A stretch of DNA of 64,000 nt from Streptomyces mutabilis (GTDB lineage Bacteria; Actinomycetota; Actinomycetes; Streptomycetales; Streptomycetaceae). This document shows, one piece after another, positions 53,229-63,516 of the stretch (position 1 is its first letter; each line of letters opens with the position of its first letter). The stretch is taken from NCBI RefSeq assembly GCF_014649815.1, contig NZ_BMTT01000001.1, positions 124,001 to 188,000 of the forward strand, written 5' to 3'. The position numbers were made by a program, and so were the translations under genes. A model generated the notes under the pieces. It worked only from the letters and a program-made list of their open reading frames with translations, had not been told where the DNA came from and did not search any database.

Positions 53229-53639
53229 GGGTTGCCTCCTGATCATGTTTCGGTAGATGTCTTCAGCCACGCGCGTGCGCGAAGCTTGGCCGTAGTCCAC
53301 ACGGGCGGGACGGATCGCGCAAGTACCCGGCGACTGGGACCGCCGAAACGGTGACGATCCCGGCTGTGTCGCCGCAACTCCAGCCATGCCGTCCAGACCG
53401 AAGGTGACGTACACCACACCTATCTGCCCTGTTTGCGTATTTGGCAACCATGTGTGGGTACGAGACTCGAATGAACGTGCCCCGGCTCCCATGGGGGAAC
53501 CGGTTACCCCACGGTACAGATGACGTTTGCCCCCTCGAGGTACACGATGGGGTTCCGGCGGGGAATCGGCGCAGACACAGGCAGCATCCGGCATCAGGCA
53601 GCATCCGGCAAAGTGGCCCTCCGACAGCGAAGGAACAGC
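53229..53639. promoter_or_regulatory. DUF3052/aceE divergent region
   Basis: The 411-bp gap holds no supported gene. It contains a 17-bp tandem direct repeat at 53578-53611 in the aceE leader and TTGCGT-N16-18 GTACGA-like promoter elements near 53434-53465. No riboswitch was recognised. Confidence 0.45.
53578..53611 (+). repeat. 17-bp tandem repeat in the aceE leader
   Basis: CAGGCAGCATCCGGCAT (53578-53594) is followed directly by CAGGCAGCATCCGGCAA (53595-53611). The pair ends 29 bp before the aceE GTG. It may be a regulatory direct repeat or simple slippage. Confidence 0.8.
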
Positions 53640-56396
53640 GTGGCATCCGCATCCGATCGCAGTGATCGCAGTCCGATCATCATTGGCGGCCTCCCGAGTC
53701 AGGTCCCTGACTTCGACCCGGAGGAGACGCAGGAGTGGCTCGACTCCCTCGACGCCGCCGTCGACGAGCGCGGCCGGGAGCGGGCCCGCTACCTGATGCT
53801 GCGGCTGATCGAGCGGGCCCGCGAGAAGCGCGTGGCCGTGCCCGAGATGCGCAGCACGGACTACGTCAACACCATCCCGACCAAGAGCGAGCCGTTCTTC
53901 CCCGGCAACGAGGAGATCGAGCGCAAGATCCTCAACGCCACCCGGTGGAACGCCGCCGTGATGGTCTCGCGCGCCCAGCGGCCCGGCATCGGTGTCGGCG
54001 GCCACATCGCGACCTTCGCCTCCTCGGCGTCCCTGTACGACGTGGGCTTCAACCACTTCTTCCGGGGCAAGGACGGGGGCGACGGCGGCGACCAGGTCTT
54101 CTTCCAGGGGCACGCCTCACCGGGCATCTACGCCCGTGCCTACCTGCTGGACCGGCTGACCGAGCAGCACCTGGACGGCTTCCGGCAGGAGAAGTCCAAG
54201 GCGCCGTACATGCTGTCGTCGTACCCGCACCCGCGGTCGATGCCGGACTTCTGGGAGTTCCCGACGGTGTCGATGGGCCTCGGCCCGATCGGCGCGATCT
54301 ACCAGGCGCGGATGAACCGCTACATGCAGGCCCGCGGCATCGCGGACACCTCGAGGTCGCACGTGTGGGCGTTCCTCGGCGACGGCGAGATGGACGAGCC
54401 CGAGTCGCTGGGCCAGCTGTCCATCGCCGCCCGCGAGGGCCTGGACAACCTGACCTTCGTGGTCAACTGCAACCTCCAGCGCCTCGACGGCCCGGTGCGC
54501 GGCAACGGGAAGATCATCCAGGAGCTGGAGTCGGTCTTCCGGGGCGCCGGCTGGAACGTCATCAAGCTGGTGTGGGACCGCACCTGGGACCCGCTGCTCG
54601 CCCAGGACCGCGACGGCGTGCTGGTCAACCGCATGAACACCACCCCGGACGGCCAGTTCCAGACGTACGCCACCGAGTCCGGCGCCTACATCCGCGAGCA
54701 CTTCTTCGGCGACGACCACCGACTGCGCGCGATGGTCGAGAACATGACCGACGACCAGATCCTGCACCTGGGGCGCGGCGGTCACGACCACCGGAAGATC
54801 TACGCGGCGTACAAGGCGGCGCTGGAGCACAAGGGCCAGCCGACCGTCATCCTCGCCAAGACGATCAAGGGCTGGACGCTCGGGCCGAACTTCGAGGGTC
54901 GCAACGCCACGCACCAGATGAAGAAGCTGACGGTCGACGACCTCAAGCGCTTCCGCGACCGGCTGCACCTGCCGATCTCCGACAAGGAGCTGGAGTCCGG
55001 TCCGCCGCCGTACTACCACCCGGGCCGGGACACGGAGGAGATGCAGTACATGCACGACCGCCGGGTGAGTCTCGGCGGCTACGTGCCGACCCGGGTCGTG
55101 CGCTCCAAGCCGCTCCCGATGCCGGAGGAACGGACGTACGCGACCGTGAAGAAGGGGTCGGGCCAGCAGTCCATCGCGACGACCATGGCGTTCGTGCGAC
55201 TGCTCAAGGACCTCCTGCGGGACAAGGAAATCGGCAAGCGGTTCGTGCTGATCGCGCCGGACGAGTACCGCACGTTCGGCATGGACTCGTTCTTCCCGAG
55301 CGCGAAGATCTACAACCCGCTCGGGCAGCAGTACGAGTCCGTGGACCGGGACCTGCTGCTCGCCTACAAGGAGGCGCCGAACGGGCAGATGCTGCACGAC
55401 GGCATCTCGGAGGCCGGCTGCGCCGCCTCGCTGATCGCGGCCGGTTCGGCGTACGCCACGCACGGCGAACCACTCATCCCGGTCTACGTCTTCTACTCGA
55501 TGTTCGGTTTCCAGCGGACCGGCGACCAGTTCTGGCAGATGGGCGACCAGCTGGCGCGCGGTTTCGTGCTGGGCGCGACCGCGGGGCGTACGACGCTGAC
55601 CGGCGAGGGCCTGCAGCACGCGGACGGCCACTCGCAGCTGCTGGCCTCGACCAACCCGGCGTGCGTGGCGTACGACCCCGCCTTCGGCTTCGAGATCGCG
55701 CACATCGTCAAGGACGGGCTGCGGCGGATGTACGGCGCGGACGAGGAGCACCCTCACGGCGAGGACGTCTTCTACTACCTCACCGTCTACAACGAGCCGA
55801 TCCAGCACCCGGCCGAGCCGGAGAACGTGGACGTCGAGGGCATCCTCAAGGGTGTCTACCTCTTCAGTGAGGCGACGGACGGTTCGATCCCGGCACAGAT
55901 CTTGGCCTCCGGGGTCGCGGTGCCGTGGGCGGTCGAGGCGCAGCGGATCCTCGCCGAGGAGTGGAACGTGCGCGCCCACGTCTGGTCGGCGACCTCCTGG
56001 AACGAGCTGCGGCGCGACGCGGTGGCGTGCGAGGAGCACAACCTGCTGCATCCCGAGGAGGAGCAGCAGGTGCCCTACGTGACGCGGAAACTGGCCGGAT
56101 CACAGGGGCCGTTCGTGGCCGTGTCGGACTGGATGCGGTCGGTGCCGGACCAGATCGCGCGCTGGGTGCCGGGGACGTACCAGTCGCTGGGCGCGGACGG
56201 CTGGGGCTTCGCGGACACGCGCGGGGCCGCCCGGCGCTTCTTCCACATCGACGCGGAGTCGATCGTGGTCGGGGTGCTGAGCGAGCTGGCGCGGGAGGGA
56301 AAGGTCGACCGATCGGTCCTGAAGCAGGCGATCGACCGGTACCGGCTGCTCGACGTGGCGGCGGCCGACCCGGGGGTCGCGGGCGGCGACGCGTAG
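53640..56396 (+). CDS. aceE: Pyruvate dehydrogenase E1 component, homodimeric (AceE)
   Basis: Encodes 918 aa from GTG with GAAGGAA upstream; longer frame upstream covers the repeats. Full-length homodimeric E1: [20 protein letters not shown], ThDP motif [19 protein letters not shown] (~246-264) with [26 protein letters not shown], transketolase middle domain [21 protein letters not shown]-terminal [14 protein letters not shown] and [16 protein letters not shown]. It converts pyruvate to the acetyl-dihydrolipoyl form on E2. It is separate from the E2/E3 genes, which are not in the window. Confidence 0.97.
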   Translation: MASASDRSDRSPIIIGGLPSQVPDFDPEETQEWLDSLDAAVDERGRERARYLMLRLIERAREKRVAVPEMRSTDYVNTIPTKSEPFFPGNEEIERKILNATRWNAAVMVSRAQRPGIGVGGHIATFASSASLYDVGFNHFFRGKDGGDGGDQVFFQGHASPGIYARAYLLDRLTEQHLDGFRQEKSKAPYMLSSYPHPRSMPDFWEFPTVSMGLGPIGAIYQARMNRYMQARGIADTSRSHVWAFLGDGEMDEPESLGQLSIAAREGLDNLTFVVNCNLQRLDGPVRGNGKIIQELESVFRGAGWNVIKLVWDRTWDPLLAQDRDGVLVNRMNTTPDGQFQTYATESGAYIREHFFGDDHRLRAMVENMTDDQILHLGRGGHDHRKIYAAYKAALEHKGQPTVILAKTIKGWTLGPNFEGRNATHQMKKLTVDDLKRFRDRLHLPISDKELESGPPPYYHPGRDTEEMQYMHDRRVSLGGYVPTRVVRSKPLPMPEERTYATVKKGSGQQSIATTMAFVRLLKDLLRDKEIGKRFVLIAPDEYRTFGMDSFFPSAKIYNPLGQQYESVDRDLLLAYKEAPNGQMLHDGISEAGCAASLIAAGSAYATHGEPLIPVYVFYSMFGFQRTGDQFWQMGDQLARGFVLGATAGRTTLTGEGLQHADGHSQLLASTNPACVAYDPAFGFEIAHIVKDGLRRMYGADEEHPHGEDVFYYLTVYNEPIQHPAEPENVDVEGILKGVYLFSEATDGSIPAQILASGVAVPWAVEAQRILAEEWNVRAHVWSATSWNELRRDAVACEEHNLLHPEEEQQVPYVTRKLAGSQGPFVAVSDWMRSVPDQIARWVPGTYQSLGADGWGFADTRGAARRFFHIDAESIVVGVLSELAREGKVDRSVLKQAIDRYRLLDVAAADPGVAGGDA

Positions 56397-56477
56397 GCAC
56401 GTACACGGCGGCGGTCGGGGCGGTGGGGTTTCGGCTCCGCCGCCCCGGCCGTTCCACGGCCTCCTTACGATGCGGCC

Positions 56478-57320
56478 ATGACGCGTACGGAGAAGGACGT
56501 CACGGACGAGGGTCTCGAGGGGCGGACGGCACAGGAGCGGTGGGAGCGGCGCACCCAGCGGCCGCTGCTGGCGCTGGCCGTGCTCTTCGCCGTGGCGTAC
56601 GCGGTGCCCATCGTGAACAGCTCCGCGAGCGGCCCCCTGACCCGCGCGTGCGCGGTGGCGGAGTGGCTGGTGTGGGGAGCGTTCGCGGTGGACTACCTGG
56701 TGCGGCTGAGACTCACCGGGGACCGCAAGCGGTTCGTCCGCACGCACTGGCTGGACCTGTGCGCGGTGTTGCTGCCGCTGCTCCAGCCGCTGCGGCTGCT
56801 GCGCCTGGTCTCGACCGTGCTGCTGGTCGGGCGGCGCGCGCGGATGGCCACGCAGATCCGGCTGACGACGTATGTCGCCGGGGCTGTGGTGGGGTTGCTG
56901 ATGTTCGGTTCGCTCGCGGTGCTGTCCGTCGAGCGGGACGCGCCCGGCGGGAACATCCGCACGCTGGGGGACGCGGTCTGGTGGTCGTTCACGACGATGA
57001 CGACCGTGGGGTACGGGGACCACGCGCCGACGACCGGGCTGGGGCGGTTGCTGGCCGTCGGGCTGATGCTGTCCGGCATCGCGTTGCTCGGTGTGGTGAC
57101 GGCGAACATCGCGGCGTGGTTCATCGCGCGGTTCGAGAAGGACGACGTGGAGGAGCGGCGGCAGACCGAGGCGATCGAGGCACTGGCGCAGGAGGTCCGG
57201 GCTTTGCGGGTGGAGGTCGCGGAGCTGAGGGGGACGGCGGCCCCCGGCCTTGTCCCCGCTCCCGCGTCCGTGCCCGGCCCCGCCCCTGCCCGAAGCTCTG
57301 CCTCCGCCACTGGGGAGTAG
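56478..57320 (+). CDS. Voltage-gated-type potassium channel
   Basis: Encodes 280 aa. Six helices, with an S4-like RLLRLVSTVLLVGRRARMA (Arg every third residue), S5, the pore with TTVGYGD filter (~residue 175-181) in WWSFTTMTTVGYGDHAPTT, S6, then a cytosolic coiled coil (EERRQTEAIEALAQEVRAL) and a Pro/Ala/Ser-rich tail. It moves K+ across the membrane. It is a single gene downstream of aceE. Confidence 0.92.
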   Translation: MTRTEKDVTDEGLEGRTAQERWERRTQRPLLALAVLFAVAYAVPIVNSSASGPLTRACAVAEWLVWGAFAVDYLVRLRLTGDRKRFVRTHWLDLCAVLLPLLQPLRLLRLVSTVLLVGRRARMATQIRLTTYVAGAVVGLLMFGSLAVLSVERDAPGGNIRTLGDAVWWSFTTMTTVGYGDHAPTTGLGRLLAVGLMLSGIALLGVVTANIAAWFIARFEKDDVEERRQTEAIEALAQEVRALRVEVAELRGTAAPGLVPAPASVPGPAPARSSASATGE

Positions 57321-57352
57321 CGCAGGCGCGGGGCTCCCCGAGGGGACGGAGG

Positions 57353-57614
57353 TCAGAGGATGCCGTGACCCGAGGGCGCCGCTCCGATGAGCCACAGGAC
57401 GGCCAGGACCGTGTCGATGGCGCCCAGGACCAGAGCGATCACGGCCGCAGACGATCGCGGCGGGACCGAGGACGATCCCCAGCGCGAAGAAGCCGGCGAT
57501 CGCGCAGCCGAGTCCGACGACGGCGAGGGTCGCGCGATCCGGCCCGGTCCGTGACCACGTCCGGCCACGTGAGCGGGGGTGCCTGCGCGATCCGGTGCCG
57601 AAGGTCGCCATCAT
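57353..57614 (-). pseudogene. DUF4190-type small membrane protein with a frameshift
   Basis: The ATG at 57614/57611 (GGGAG upstream) opens a frame with DRATLAVVGLGCAIAGFFAL and GIVLGPAAIVCG; it then runs into Arg/Gly noise. The second half, VIALVLGAIDTVLAVLWLI GAAP to the stop at 57353, is in a different frame. Together they equal a typical two-helix DUF4190 protein with the piece between helices (near 57440) missing. A small non-triplet deletion fits. Confidence 0.65.
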
Positions 57615-57844
57615 CAACTCCCTGAACCCCTCGTGGAGTTCAGGTACCCCCGAACGGCGGCTCACGCCTGCCGCGAACGTGCTGCCTGCGCGCTGCCCCC
57701 CTCCAGCAGCGCGCCGCAGCATCTCGCCCTCCGTGCCCTGCGGAGGACTTGACCCACTGTGACCTGCGAGGTCGACCGGAGGGGAGGGTTCCCCGGCCCT
57801 GTCACCCGGATAGGCGAACACGGCCGGGAACGGACCGGACTTCC

Positions 57845-59452
57845 TCAGATGTGGCCCACGCCCGCACCGGCCTCGGCGTTCTCACCGCGCTTGGTGAGGA
57901 AGGCGACCAGCACGGCCACGGCCGCGACACCGGCGGCCACGAGCGACGCCAGGCTCATGCCGGAGACGAAGGTGTCGTGCGCGACGTCGGTGATCTTCGC
58001 GGCGATCTGCTCCGGGGTCCCCTCGGGCACCGGTGCGATCCCCTGCTGCACGGCCTGGGCCGTCAGCTCCTCCTGGGCCGGCGTGAGCGCGGGCAGGCCC
58101 GCGTCCGTCCAGTTCCCAGCGAGGTCGCTGTCGACCTTGGAGGCCATCACGGCACCCAGGACCGCCGTACCCAGGCTGCCGCCGATCTGCATCGCCGCCT
58201 GCTGGAGGCCGCCCGCGACGCCCGACAGCTCCATCGGGGCGTTGCCCACGATGACCTCGGTGGCGCCCACCATGACCGGTGCGAGACCGAGACCGAGCAG
58301 CGCGAACCAGACGGACATCGCCACGCTGCCGGTGTCCGTCCCGAGCGTGGACATGCCGTACATGGCGGTCGCGGTGCACACCATGCCTCCCGCGAGCGGC
58401 ACGCGCGGGCCGAACTTGGTGATCATCGCACCGGCCAGCGGCGAGGCGACGATCATCATGGCCGTGAGCGGCAGCAGGTGCAGGCCGGCGTCGACCGGGC
58501 TCATGCCGTGCACGTTCTGGAGGTAGAACGTCACGAAGAACAGGCCGCCCATGAAGGCGATGGCCATCAGGACCATCAGGACGACACCCGCCGACAGCGG
58601 CACCGAACGGAACATCGCCAGCGGGATCAGCGGCTCCTTCACCTTGGTCTCCCACAAGGAGAAGAGGGCGAAGCCCACCACCGACACGGCGATGAACAGC
58701 CAGGTCCGACCGTCACCCCAGCCCCACTCGGGCGCCTTGATGAGCGCCCACACCAGGCAGAACATCGAGGCGGACAGCAGGACGATGCCGACGACGTCGA
58801 AGGAGCGCGGGGCGTTCTCGGCCCGGTGGTCCAGGAGGATCAGTACGCCGAGCACCACGGCGAGGATGCCGACCGGCACGTTGATGAAGAACACCGACTG
58901 CCAGTTGACGTGCTCCACCAGCACACCGCCCAGGATCGGGCCGCCCGCGGTGGAGGCGCCGATCACCATGCCCCAGATGCCGATGGCCATGTTGAGCTTC
59001 TCGGCCGGGAAGGTGGCCCGCAGCAGGCCGAGCGCGGCCGGCATCAGCAGGGCGCCGAACAGGCCCTGGCAGACGCGGAAGACGATGACCGCGGCGATGC
59101 TGTCGGAGAGCCCGATCGCACCGGAGGAGGCGGCGAAGCCTGCCACGCCGATGAGGAAGGTCTGCCGGTGGCCGAAGCGGTCACCGAGCTTGCCCGCGGT
59201 GATCAGGGAGACCGCGAGGGCGAGGAAGTAGGCGTTGGTGATCCACTGCAGCTCGGACCAGCTGGCGCCCAGGTCCTTGCCGATGGCCGGGTTGGCGATG
59301 GCCACGATGGTGCCGTCGAGGGCCACCATCATGACCCCGACCGCGACGGTGACGAGGGTGACCCATGGGTGGCCGCGCAGCCCCGTGGCCGGCGCCGGGG
59401 CCGACGGTCCGTCCCCCGGCTCCGCCTTGTCGATGGTGGTCTGACTAGTCAT
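57845..59452 (-). CDS. DHA2-family (EmrB/QacA) MFS efflux transporter
   Basis: Encodes 535 aa with 14 helices. Motif A is LGDRFGHRQTFLIG, motif C VIGASTAGGPILGG (helix 5), helix 1 GVMMVALDGTIVAIANPAI, and the family segment SELQWITNAYFLALAVS. The extra loop near the C-terminus (~455-500) is Pro/Glu-rich. It exports drugs or metabolites by proton antiport. Start ATG 59452; divergent from the TetR regulator at 59591, its likely repressor. Confidence 0.94.
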   Translation of the reverse strand: MTSQTTIDKAEPGDGPSAPAPATGLRGHPWVTLVTVAVGVMMVALDGTIVAIANPAIGKDLGASWSELQWITNAYFLALAVSLITAGKLGDRFGHRQTFLIGVAGFAASSGAIGLSDSIAAVIVFRVCQGLFGALLMPAALGLLRATFPAEKLNMAIGIWGMVIGASTAGGPILGGVLVEHVNWQSVFFINVPVGILAVVLGVLILLDHRAENAPRSFDVVGIVLLSASMFCLVWALIKAPEWGWGDGRTWLFIAVSVVGFALFSLWETKVKEPLIPLAMFRSVPLSAGVVLMVLMAIAFMGGLFFVTFYLQNVHGMSPVDAGLHLLPLTAMMIVASPLAGAMITKFGPRVPLAGGMVCTATAMYGMSTLGTDTGSVAMSVWFALLGLGLAPVMVGATEVIVGNAPMELSGVAGGLQQAAMQIGGSLGTAVLGAVMASKVDSDLAGNWTDAGLPALTPAQEELTAQAVQQGIAPVPEGTPEQIAAKITDVAHDTFVSGMSLASLVAAGVAAVAVLVAFLTKRGENAEAGAGVGHI

Positions 59453-59479
59453 ACCGGCGAGGCTAATGACAGCCGCTGA

Positions 59480-59512
59480 CAGTTGACAAACGGTTTCCCC
59501 GGTCGGTAACTG
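59480..59512. promoter_or_regulatory. Imperfect palindrome between the efflux gene and its TetR regulator
   Basis: CAGTTGACAAACGG at 59480-59493 and CCGGTCGGTAACTG at 59499-59512 are inverted halves (arms CAGTT...AACTG match; the inner bases partly), spanning the start-proximal promoter region of both genes. This is the usual layout for a TetR operator. Confidence 0.5.
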
Positions 59513-59590
59513 ACCCGTCATCTGCGGCTAGCCTGAACTGCGGAGACGACCGCGCGGCGACACGCCGGAGCGAGCCCGAGGAGCGACCTC

Positions 59591-60271
59591 TTGAAGACGG
59601 TGGAGACGGCACCCGCGCAGGGGCTGCGCGAGCGGAAGAAGCAGCGCACCCGGGACACCCTGCTGCGCTCCGCCCTCGAGCTGTTCACCGAGCGGGGCTA
59701 CGAGGCGACGACCGTGGACGACATCGCGGAGGCGGCCGAGGTCTCGCAGCGCACCTTCTTCCGCTACTTCGCCAGCAAGGAGGAGGCGGCCTTCTTCGTG
59801 TCCCGGCTCGCGGAGTCGCACTTCGTCGACGCCGTACGCCGTCGGCCGCCCGAGGAGGCGCCGCTGGACGCGATGCGGCAGGCCCTCGTCGAGACCTGGG
59901 ACACGATCGGGGAGGCCGTCGAACAGCTCGTCCCGCTCGAGCTGCACATGCGGTTCTACCGGGTGATCGAGTCGACGCCGGCCCTGCTCGCCGCACACCT
60001 GCGGCGTGCGACGGAGCTGGAGGAGGAGATCGCCCGCGTCGTCGCCCACCGCGAGAACGTCGACGTCGACGCCGACCCCCGGCCACGCGTGGTCGTGGCC
60101 GTCTTCGGAGCGGTCATGCGGGTCACCGAACGGATCTGGTCGACCCGGGACGACGGCGGGCTCGCGGCGCTGCGCGAACTGACCACCGCCTACCTCGATC
60201 ACGTGGTGCCCGCGCTCACCGGCGACTGGCGCGGCGCCCCCGGCGCCGGACGGACGGACCCATCCCCGTAG
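59591..60271 (+). CDS. TetR/AcrR-family repressor of the efflux pump
   Basis: Encodes 226 aa from TTG with GAGGAG 8 nt upstream. HTH: ERKKQRTRDTLLRSALELF, then GYEATTVDDIAEAAEVSQRT and FFRYFASKEE (~residues 15-62). The C-terminal ligand domain carries a region LELHMRFYRVIESTPALLA. It is divergent from the DHA2 pump (138 bp). The acyl-CoA/drug ligand is unknown. Confidence 0.9.
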   Translation: MKTVETAPAQGLRERKKQRTRDTLLRSALELFTERGYEATTVDDIAEAAEVSQRTFFRYFASKEEAAFFVSRLAESHFVDAVRRRPPEEAPLDAMRQALVETWDTIGEAVEQLVPLELHMRFYRVIESTPALLAAHLRRATELEEEIARVVAHRENVDVDADPRPRVVVAVFGAVMRVTERIWSTRDDGGLAALRELTTAYLDHVVPALTGDWRGAPGAGRTDPSP

Positions 60272-60343
60272 CGGGAGATCGAAACGTGATCCGTGTCACT
60301 GGATTCACGCGAGACCGTCTCGTTCTCCTAGTGTGTCCTCCCA

Positions 60344-61552
60344 GTGACTTCCTTCGACACCTCCCCACAGCTCAACGTCTGGCGCGCACTGCTCGCCCTG
60401 GCCGTGGTGTTCGTGATGCTGGCGACCACCGGCTGGACCGCCCTGCGCAACCAGCGGGGGCCCGCGGCGCTCGAAGCGTCGGTCACGGCCTGGGAGCACG
60501 GCCGGATCGACGGCCGCCGGCTGCCCGACGCGCAGGCGGCCCCGGCCCGGCTGGCCCGCTTCTTCGCCTCGCTCTCGGACTGGCAACGGCGGAGCCTGGC
60601 CCGCCGCTACCCCCTCGCCGTCGGCAACATGAACGGCGCCCCCGTCGAACTGCGCTACCTCGCCAACCGCGCGGCGCTGCGCAAGGCGCGCGCGGTGGAG
60701 CGACTGCGGATGCACGACGAGCGCCTGTCCTTGTCCGGACAGCGCGAGGCGGGCCGACGCGCCCAACGCTACGACTCGCTGCTGGCCCCGGACCGCCGCA
60801 TCCTCGCCTTCGACCCGGCGGGCTCGGGCAAGGTCGCCGAGGTGTTCGGGAACCTGAACCGCGCCGACCGGGTGTCCGTCGTAGTGCCCGGCGTGGACAC
60901 CGAGCTGCTCACCTTCCAGCGCACCGTCCGCAAGTACTCGGCGCCCGCAGGCATGGGCGAGTCCCTGTACGCGGCCGAGCACAGGGCGAGCCCGGGCACG
61001 CGTACGGCCGTGATCGCCTGGGCCGACTACACCTCCCCCAGCGGCCTCGGCATGGAGGCCGCCACGGCGACCCGCGCCGAAATCGGGGCCGTCCGGCTGA
61101 ACGCCCTGCTGCGGGCGCTTCCCGGCCGGGGACCGGTCTCCCTCTTCTGCCACAGCTACGGATCGGTGGTCTGCGGCCTCGCCGCCGGCGGACTGCCCGG
61201 CCGGGTGACCGACATAGCGGTGGCCGGCAGCCCCGGCATGCGCGTCGAGAAGGCAGCCCACCTGGGCACCTCCGCCCGCGTGTGGGCGATGCGGGACGCC
61301 GACGACTGGATCCAGGAGGTGCCGTACATGGAGGTCGGCGGCCTCGGGCACGGTGCCGACCCGGTGTCCGCGGGGTTCGGAGCGCGGGTGCTGTCCGCGC
61401 GGGGCGCCCAGGGACACAGCGGCTACTTCGTGCCGGGCACGGAGAGCCTGCGGAACTTCGCGGAAATCGGCGTCGGCGCGTACCGCACGGTCGCCTGCGC
61501 CGGTGAGAACGGCACATGCCGGGCGGGTTTGTCCGAAGCGGCGGCCGCCTGA
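60344..61552 (+). CDS. DUF1023 alpha/beta hydrolase
   Basis: Encodes 402 aa from GTG, with no Shine-Dalgarno visible and possibly leaderless. One N-terminal membrane helix (residues ~13-33), a helical region, then an alpha/beta-hydrolase domain with nucleophile motif LFCHSYGSVVCG (~residue 265), and a downstream Asp/His region (RVWAMRDADDWI, GHSGYFVPGTES). DUF1023 members are Streptomyces membrane-tethered esterase/lipase candidates. Confidence 0.87.
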   Translation: MTSFDTSPQLNVWRALLALAVVFVMLATTGWTALRNQRGPAALEASVTAWEHGRIDGRRLPDAQAAPARLARFFASLSDWQRRSLARRYPLAVGNMNGAPVELRYLANRAALRKARAVERLRMHDERLSLSGQREAGRRAQRYDSLLAPDRRILAFDPAGSGKVAEVFGNLNRADRVSVVVPGVDTELLTFQRTVRKYSAPAGMGESLYAAEHRASPGTRTAVIAWADYTSPSGLGMEAATATRAEIGAVRLNALLRALPGRGPVSLFCHSYGSVVCGLAAGGLPGRVTDIAVAGSPGMRVEKAAHLGTSARVWAMRDADDWIQEVPYMEVGGLGHGADPVSAGFGARVLSARGAQGHSGYFVPGTESLRNFAEIGVGAYRTVACAGENGTCRAGLSEAAAA

Positions 61553-61627
61553 CGCGCGTAGAGGTGCAGATACTCCGGTTTGCACGGGGAGGGGACGGAA
61601 GAGCTCGTGCCGCATACGATGAGCCGC

Positions 61628-62494
61628 ATGGGTGACGTACTGGCCGGATTTCATGCCGCCTGGGAGTTCGAGTCCGACTCCGTGCTCATCCGCTACGAAC
61701 GGGGGATTCGAACACCCAAGCTGTTCCAGGCCCTGGGGGAACGCCGCGTACCCCTGGAAGCGCTCGCCGGCGTGACGCTCACGCCGGGCAGACGCGGCAC
61801 CGTGGTGCTGCGCGCCGAGCCGCGCCCGGGTGCCGACCCGCTGATGGAGGCGGCGGCCGGGCAGCTCAAGGAGAGCGGCGACCCGTACCGCCTGGTGCTG
61901 CCCGCCGAGCGGGAGACGCTCGCGGAGTACTACGCCGACGAGCTGCGGGGACTGCTGAGCGAGTCCGGCAAGACCGAGCGGTACCTGGTGGCCGCGCCCG
62001 AGGCACCGCTGCACTTCAAGGCGTACGACGGGAAGGCGTCCTTCGACGGCACGTCGGTGTCCTTCCGGTGGTCCTGGACGGGCGCGTCGTCGGCGAAGTG
62101 GAAGGCCGGCGACCAGAGCTTCCCGGTCGCCGACCTCGGCGGGGTGGAGTGGCGCTCCCCCGAGCTGTTCGAGGGGTACCTGCGGTTGCTGCCGCGGGAC
62201 GCGTCCGCCTCGGTCGCACCGGCTGTTGCGCAGGCCGACCAGGATCCCGCGGCGGTCGTGTTCGGGCTCGGGTACGGGCCGGTGCACGAGTCGCTGCCGT
62301 TCGCCGCCGCGGTGCTGGCGGCGGTGCGGGAACGGGGCGCGGACGCCCCGGTGCCGGTTCCGGTGCCGGCGGCCCGGCGGGATCCGGCGGACATCGCGGA
62401 GCGGATACGGCACCTGGGGGAGCTGCATCAGGCGGGGCTGGTGACGGACGAGGAGTTCTCTTCGAAGAAGGCTGAGTTGCTGGCGGAACTGTGA
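61628..62494 (+). CDS. DUF4429 protein with C-terminal SHOCT domain
   Basis: Encodes 288 aa. ATG 61628 (or 61619) begins MGDVLAGFHAAWEFESDSV, the start of DUF4429; the second repeat follows with HFKAYDGKASFDGTSVSFRW. A linker leads to a SHOCT motif at the very end: IRHLGELHQAGLVTDEEFSS and KKAELL. DUF4429 is a common, uncharacterised Streptomyces family; SHOCT is an oligomerisation/targeting piece. Confidence 0.92.
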   Translation: MGDVLAGFHAAWEFESDSVLIRYERGIRTPKLFQALGERRVPLEALAGVTLTPGRRGTVVLRAEPRPGADPLMEAAAGQLKESGDPYRLVLPAERETLAEYYADELRGLLSESGKTERYLVAAPEAPLHFKAYDGKASFDGTSVSFRWSWTGASSAKWKAGDQSFPVADLGGVEWRSPELFEGYLRLLPRDASASVAPAVAQADQDPAAVVFGLGYGPVHESLPFAAAVLAAVRERGADAPVPVPVPAARRDPADIAERIRHLGELHQAGLVTDEEFSSKKAELLAEL

Positions 62495-62499
62495 CGCGT

Positions 62500-63516
62500 C
62501 TACTCCCGTCCGGCGGAAGTGAACGTCATGTCCGCGTAGCGGTCGCCCGCGACCTTGCCCGCGATGGGCTCCAGCAGGGACAGCTCGTCGTCCGTCAGGA
62601 CGATCCGCGTCGCCCCCGTGTTCTCCTCCACCCGCGTCGGCTTCCGGGTGCCCGGGATCGGGATCACCGGCAGGCCGTGCACCTCCGCCCGCTGCTGGGC
62701 CCAGGCCAGGGCGATCTGGCCCAGGGTGGCGCGGTGGGCCTCGGCGACCGTGCGGACCGGGGCGAGGAGCGCGGCGTTGGCCGCCGCGTTGTCGCCGGTG
62801 AAGCGAGGTTGCTGACGGCGGAAGTCGCCGACCGTCAGATCCTGCTCCGCGTCGGCGAAGGATCCCGTGAGGAACCCCCGGCCGAGCGGCGAGTACGCGA
62901 CGAGGGCCGCGCCCAGTTCGCGGGCCGCCGGTACCACGCCCGCCTCGATGTCCCGGCTGAACAGCGACCACTCCGACTGCACGGCCGCGATCGGGTGCAC
63001 CGCCTGTGCGGCCCGCAGCTCGTCGCCGGTCACCTCGCTCAGCCCGAGGTGCTTGACCTTGCCCTCGCGCACGAGGTCGGCCATGACGGCGACGGTCTCC
63101 TCGATCGGCACGTTCACGTCGCGGCGGTGCATGTAGTAGAGGTCGATCACGTCGACGTCCAGGCGGCGCAGGCTCGCCTCGACGGCCTGGCGGATGTACG
63201 GCTCGTCGTTGCGGATGATCCGCTTCGTCGGGTCGTCCGGCGGGATGGACAGGGCGAACTTCGTCGCGATGACCACCTCGTCGCGGTGGGCCTTGACGAA
63301 CGGCGACAGGAACCGCTCGTTCTCCCCCGCTCCGTAGGCGTCCGCGGTGTCGTAGAGGGTGACGCCGAGTTCGAGTGCCCGCTCCAGGGTGGCCCGCGAG
63401 GCGTCGGCGTCCGTGGGGCCGTAGGCGAAGCTCATGCCCATGCAGCCCAGGCCCTGGACGCCCACCTCGGGGCCGCCGTCGCCGAGCCGCGCCGTCGGGA
63501 TGGTGCTGTCGGTCAT
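62500..63516 (-). CDS. Aldo/keto reductase (AKR13-type)
   Basis: Encodes 338 aa. Barrel with YDTADAYGAGENERF (Asp/Tyr), VVIATKFALSI (catalytic Lys), VIDLYYMHRRD (His) and VIPIPGTRKPTRVEENTGA (NADPH phosphate pocket). The starts and stops of this gene and the MerR gene overlap by one base (TGATG), so they are coupled. It probably reduces an aldehyde made during stress. Confidence 0.95.
   Translation of the reverse strand: MTDSTIPTARLGDGGPEVGVQGLGCMGMSFAYGPTDADASRATLERALELGVTLYDTADAYGAGENERFLSPFVKAHRDEVVIATKFALSIPPDDPTKRIIRNDEPYIRQAVEASLRRLDVDVIDLYYMHRRDVNVPIEETVAVMADLVREGKVKHLGLSEVTGDELRAAQAVHPIAAVQSEWSLFSRDIEAGVVPAARELGAALVAYSPLGRGFLTGSFADAEQDLTVGDFRRQQPRFTGDNAAANAALLAPVRTVAEAHRATLGQIALAWAQQRAEVHGLPVIPIPGTRKPTRVEENTGATRIVLTDDELSLLEPIAGKVAGDRYADMTFTSAGRE

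Noticed and set aside
54117..56051. 644-codon minus-strand frame opposite aceE
   Set aside because: Shadow of aceE, Val/Arg/Leu-rich, no motif.
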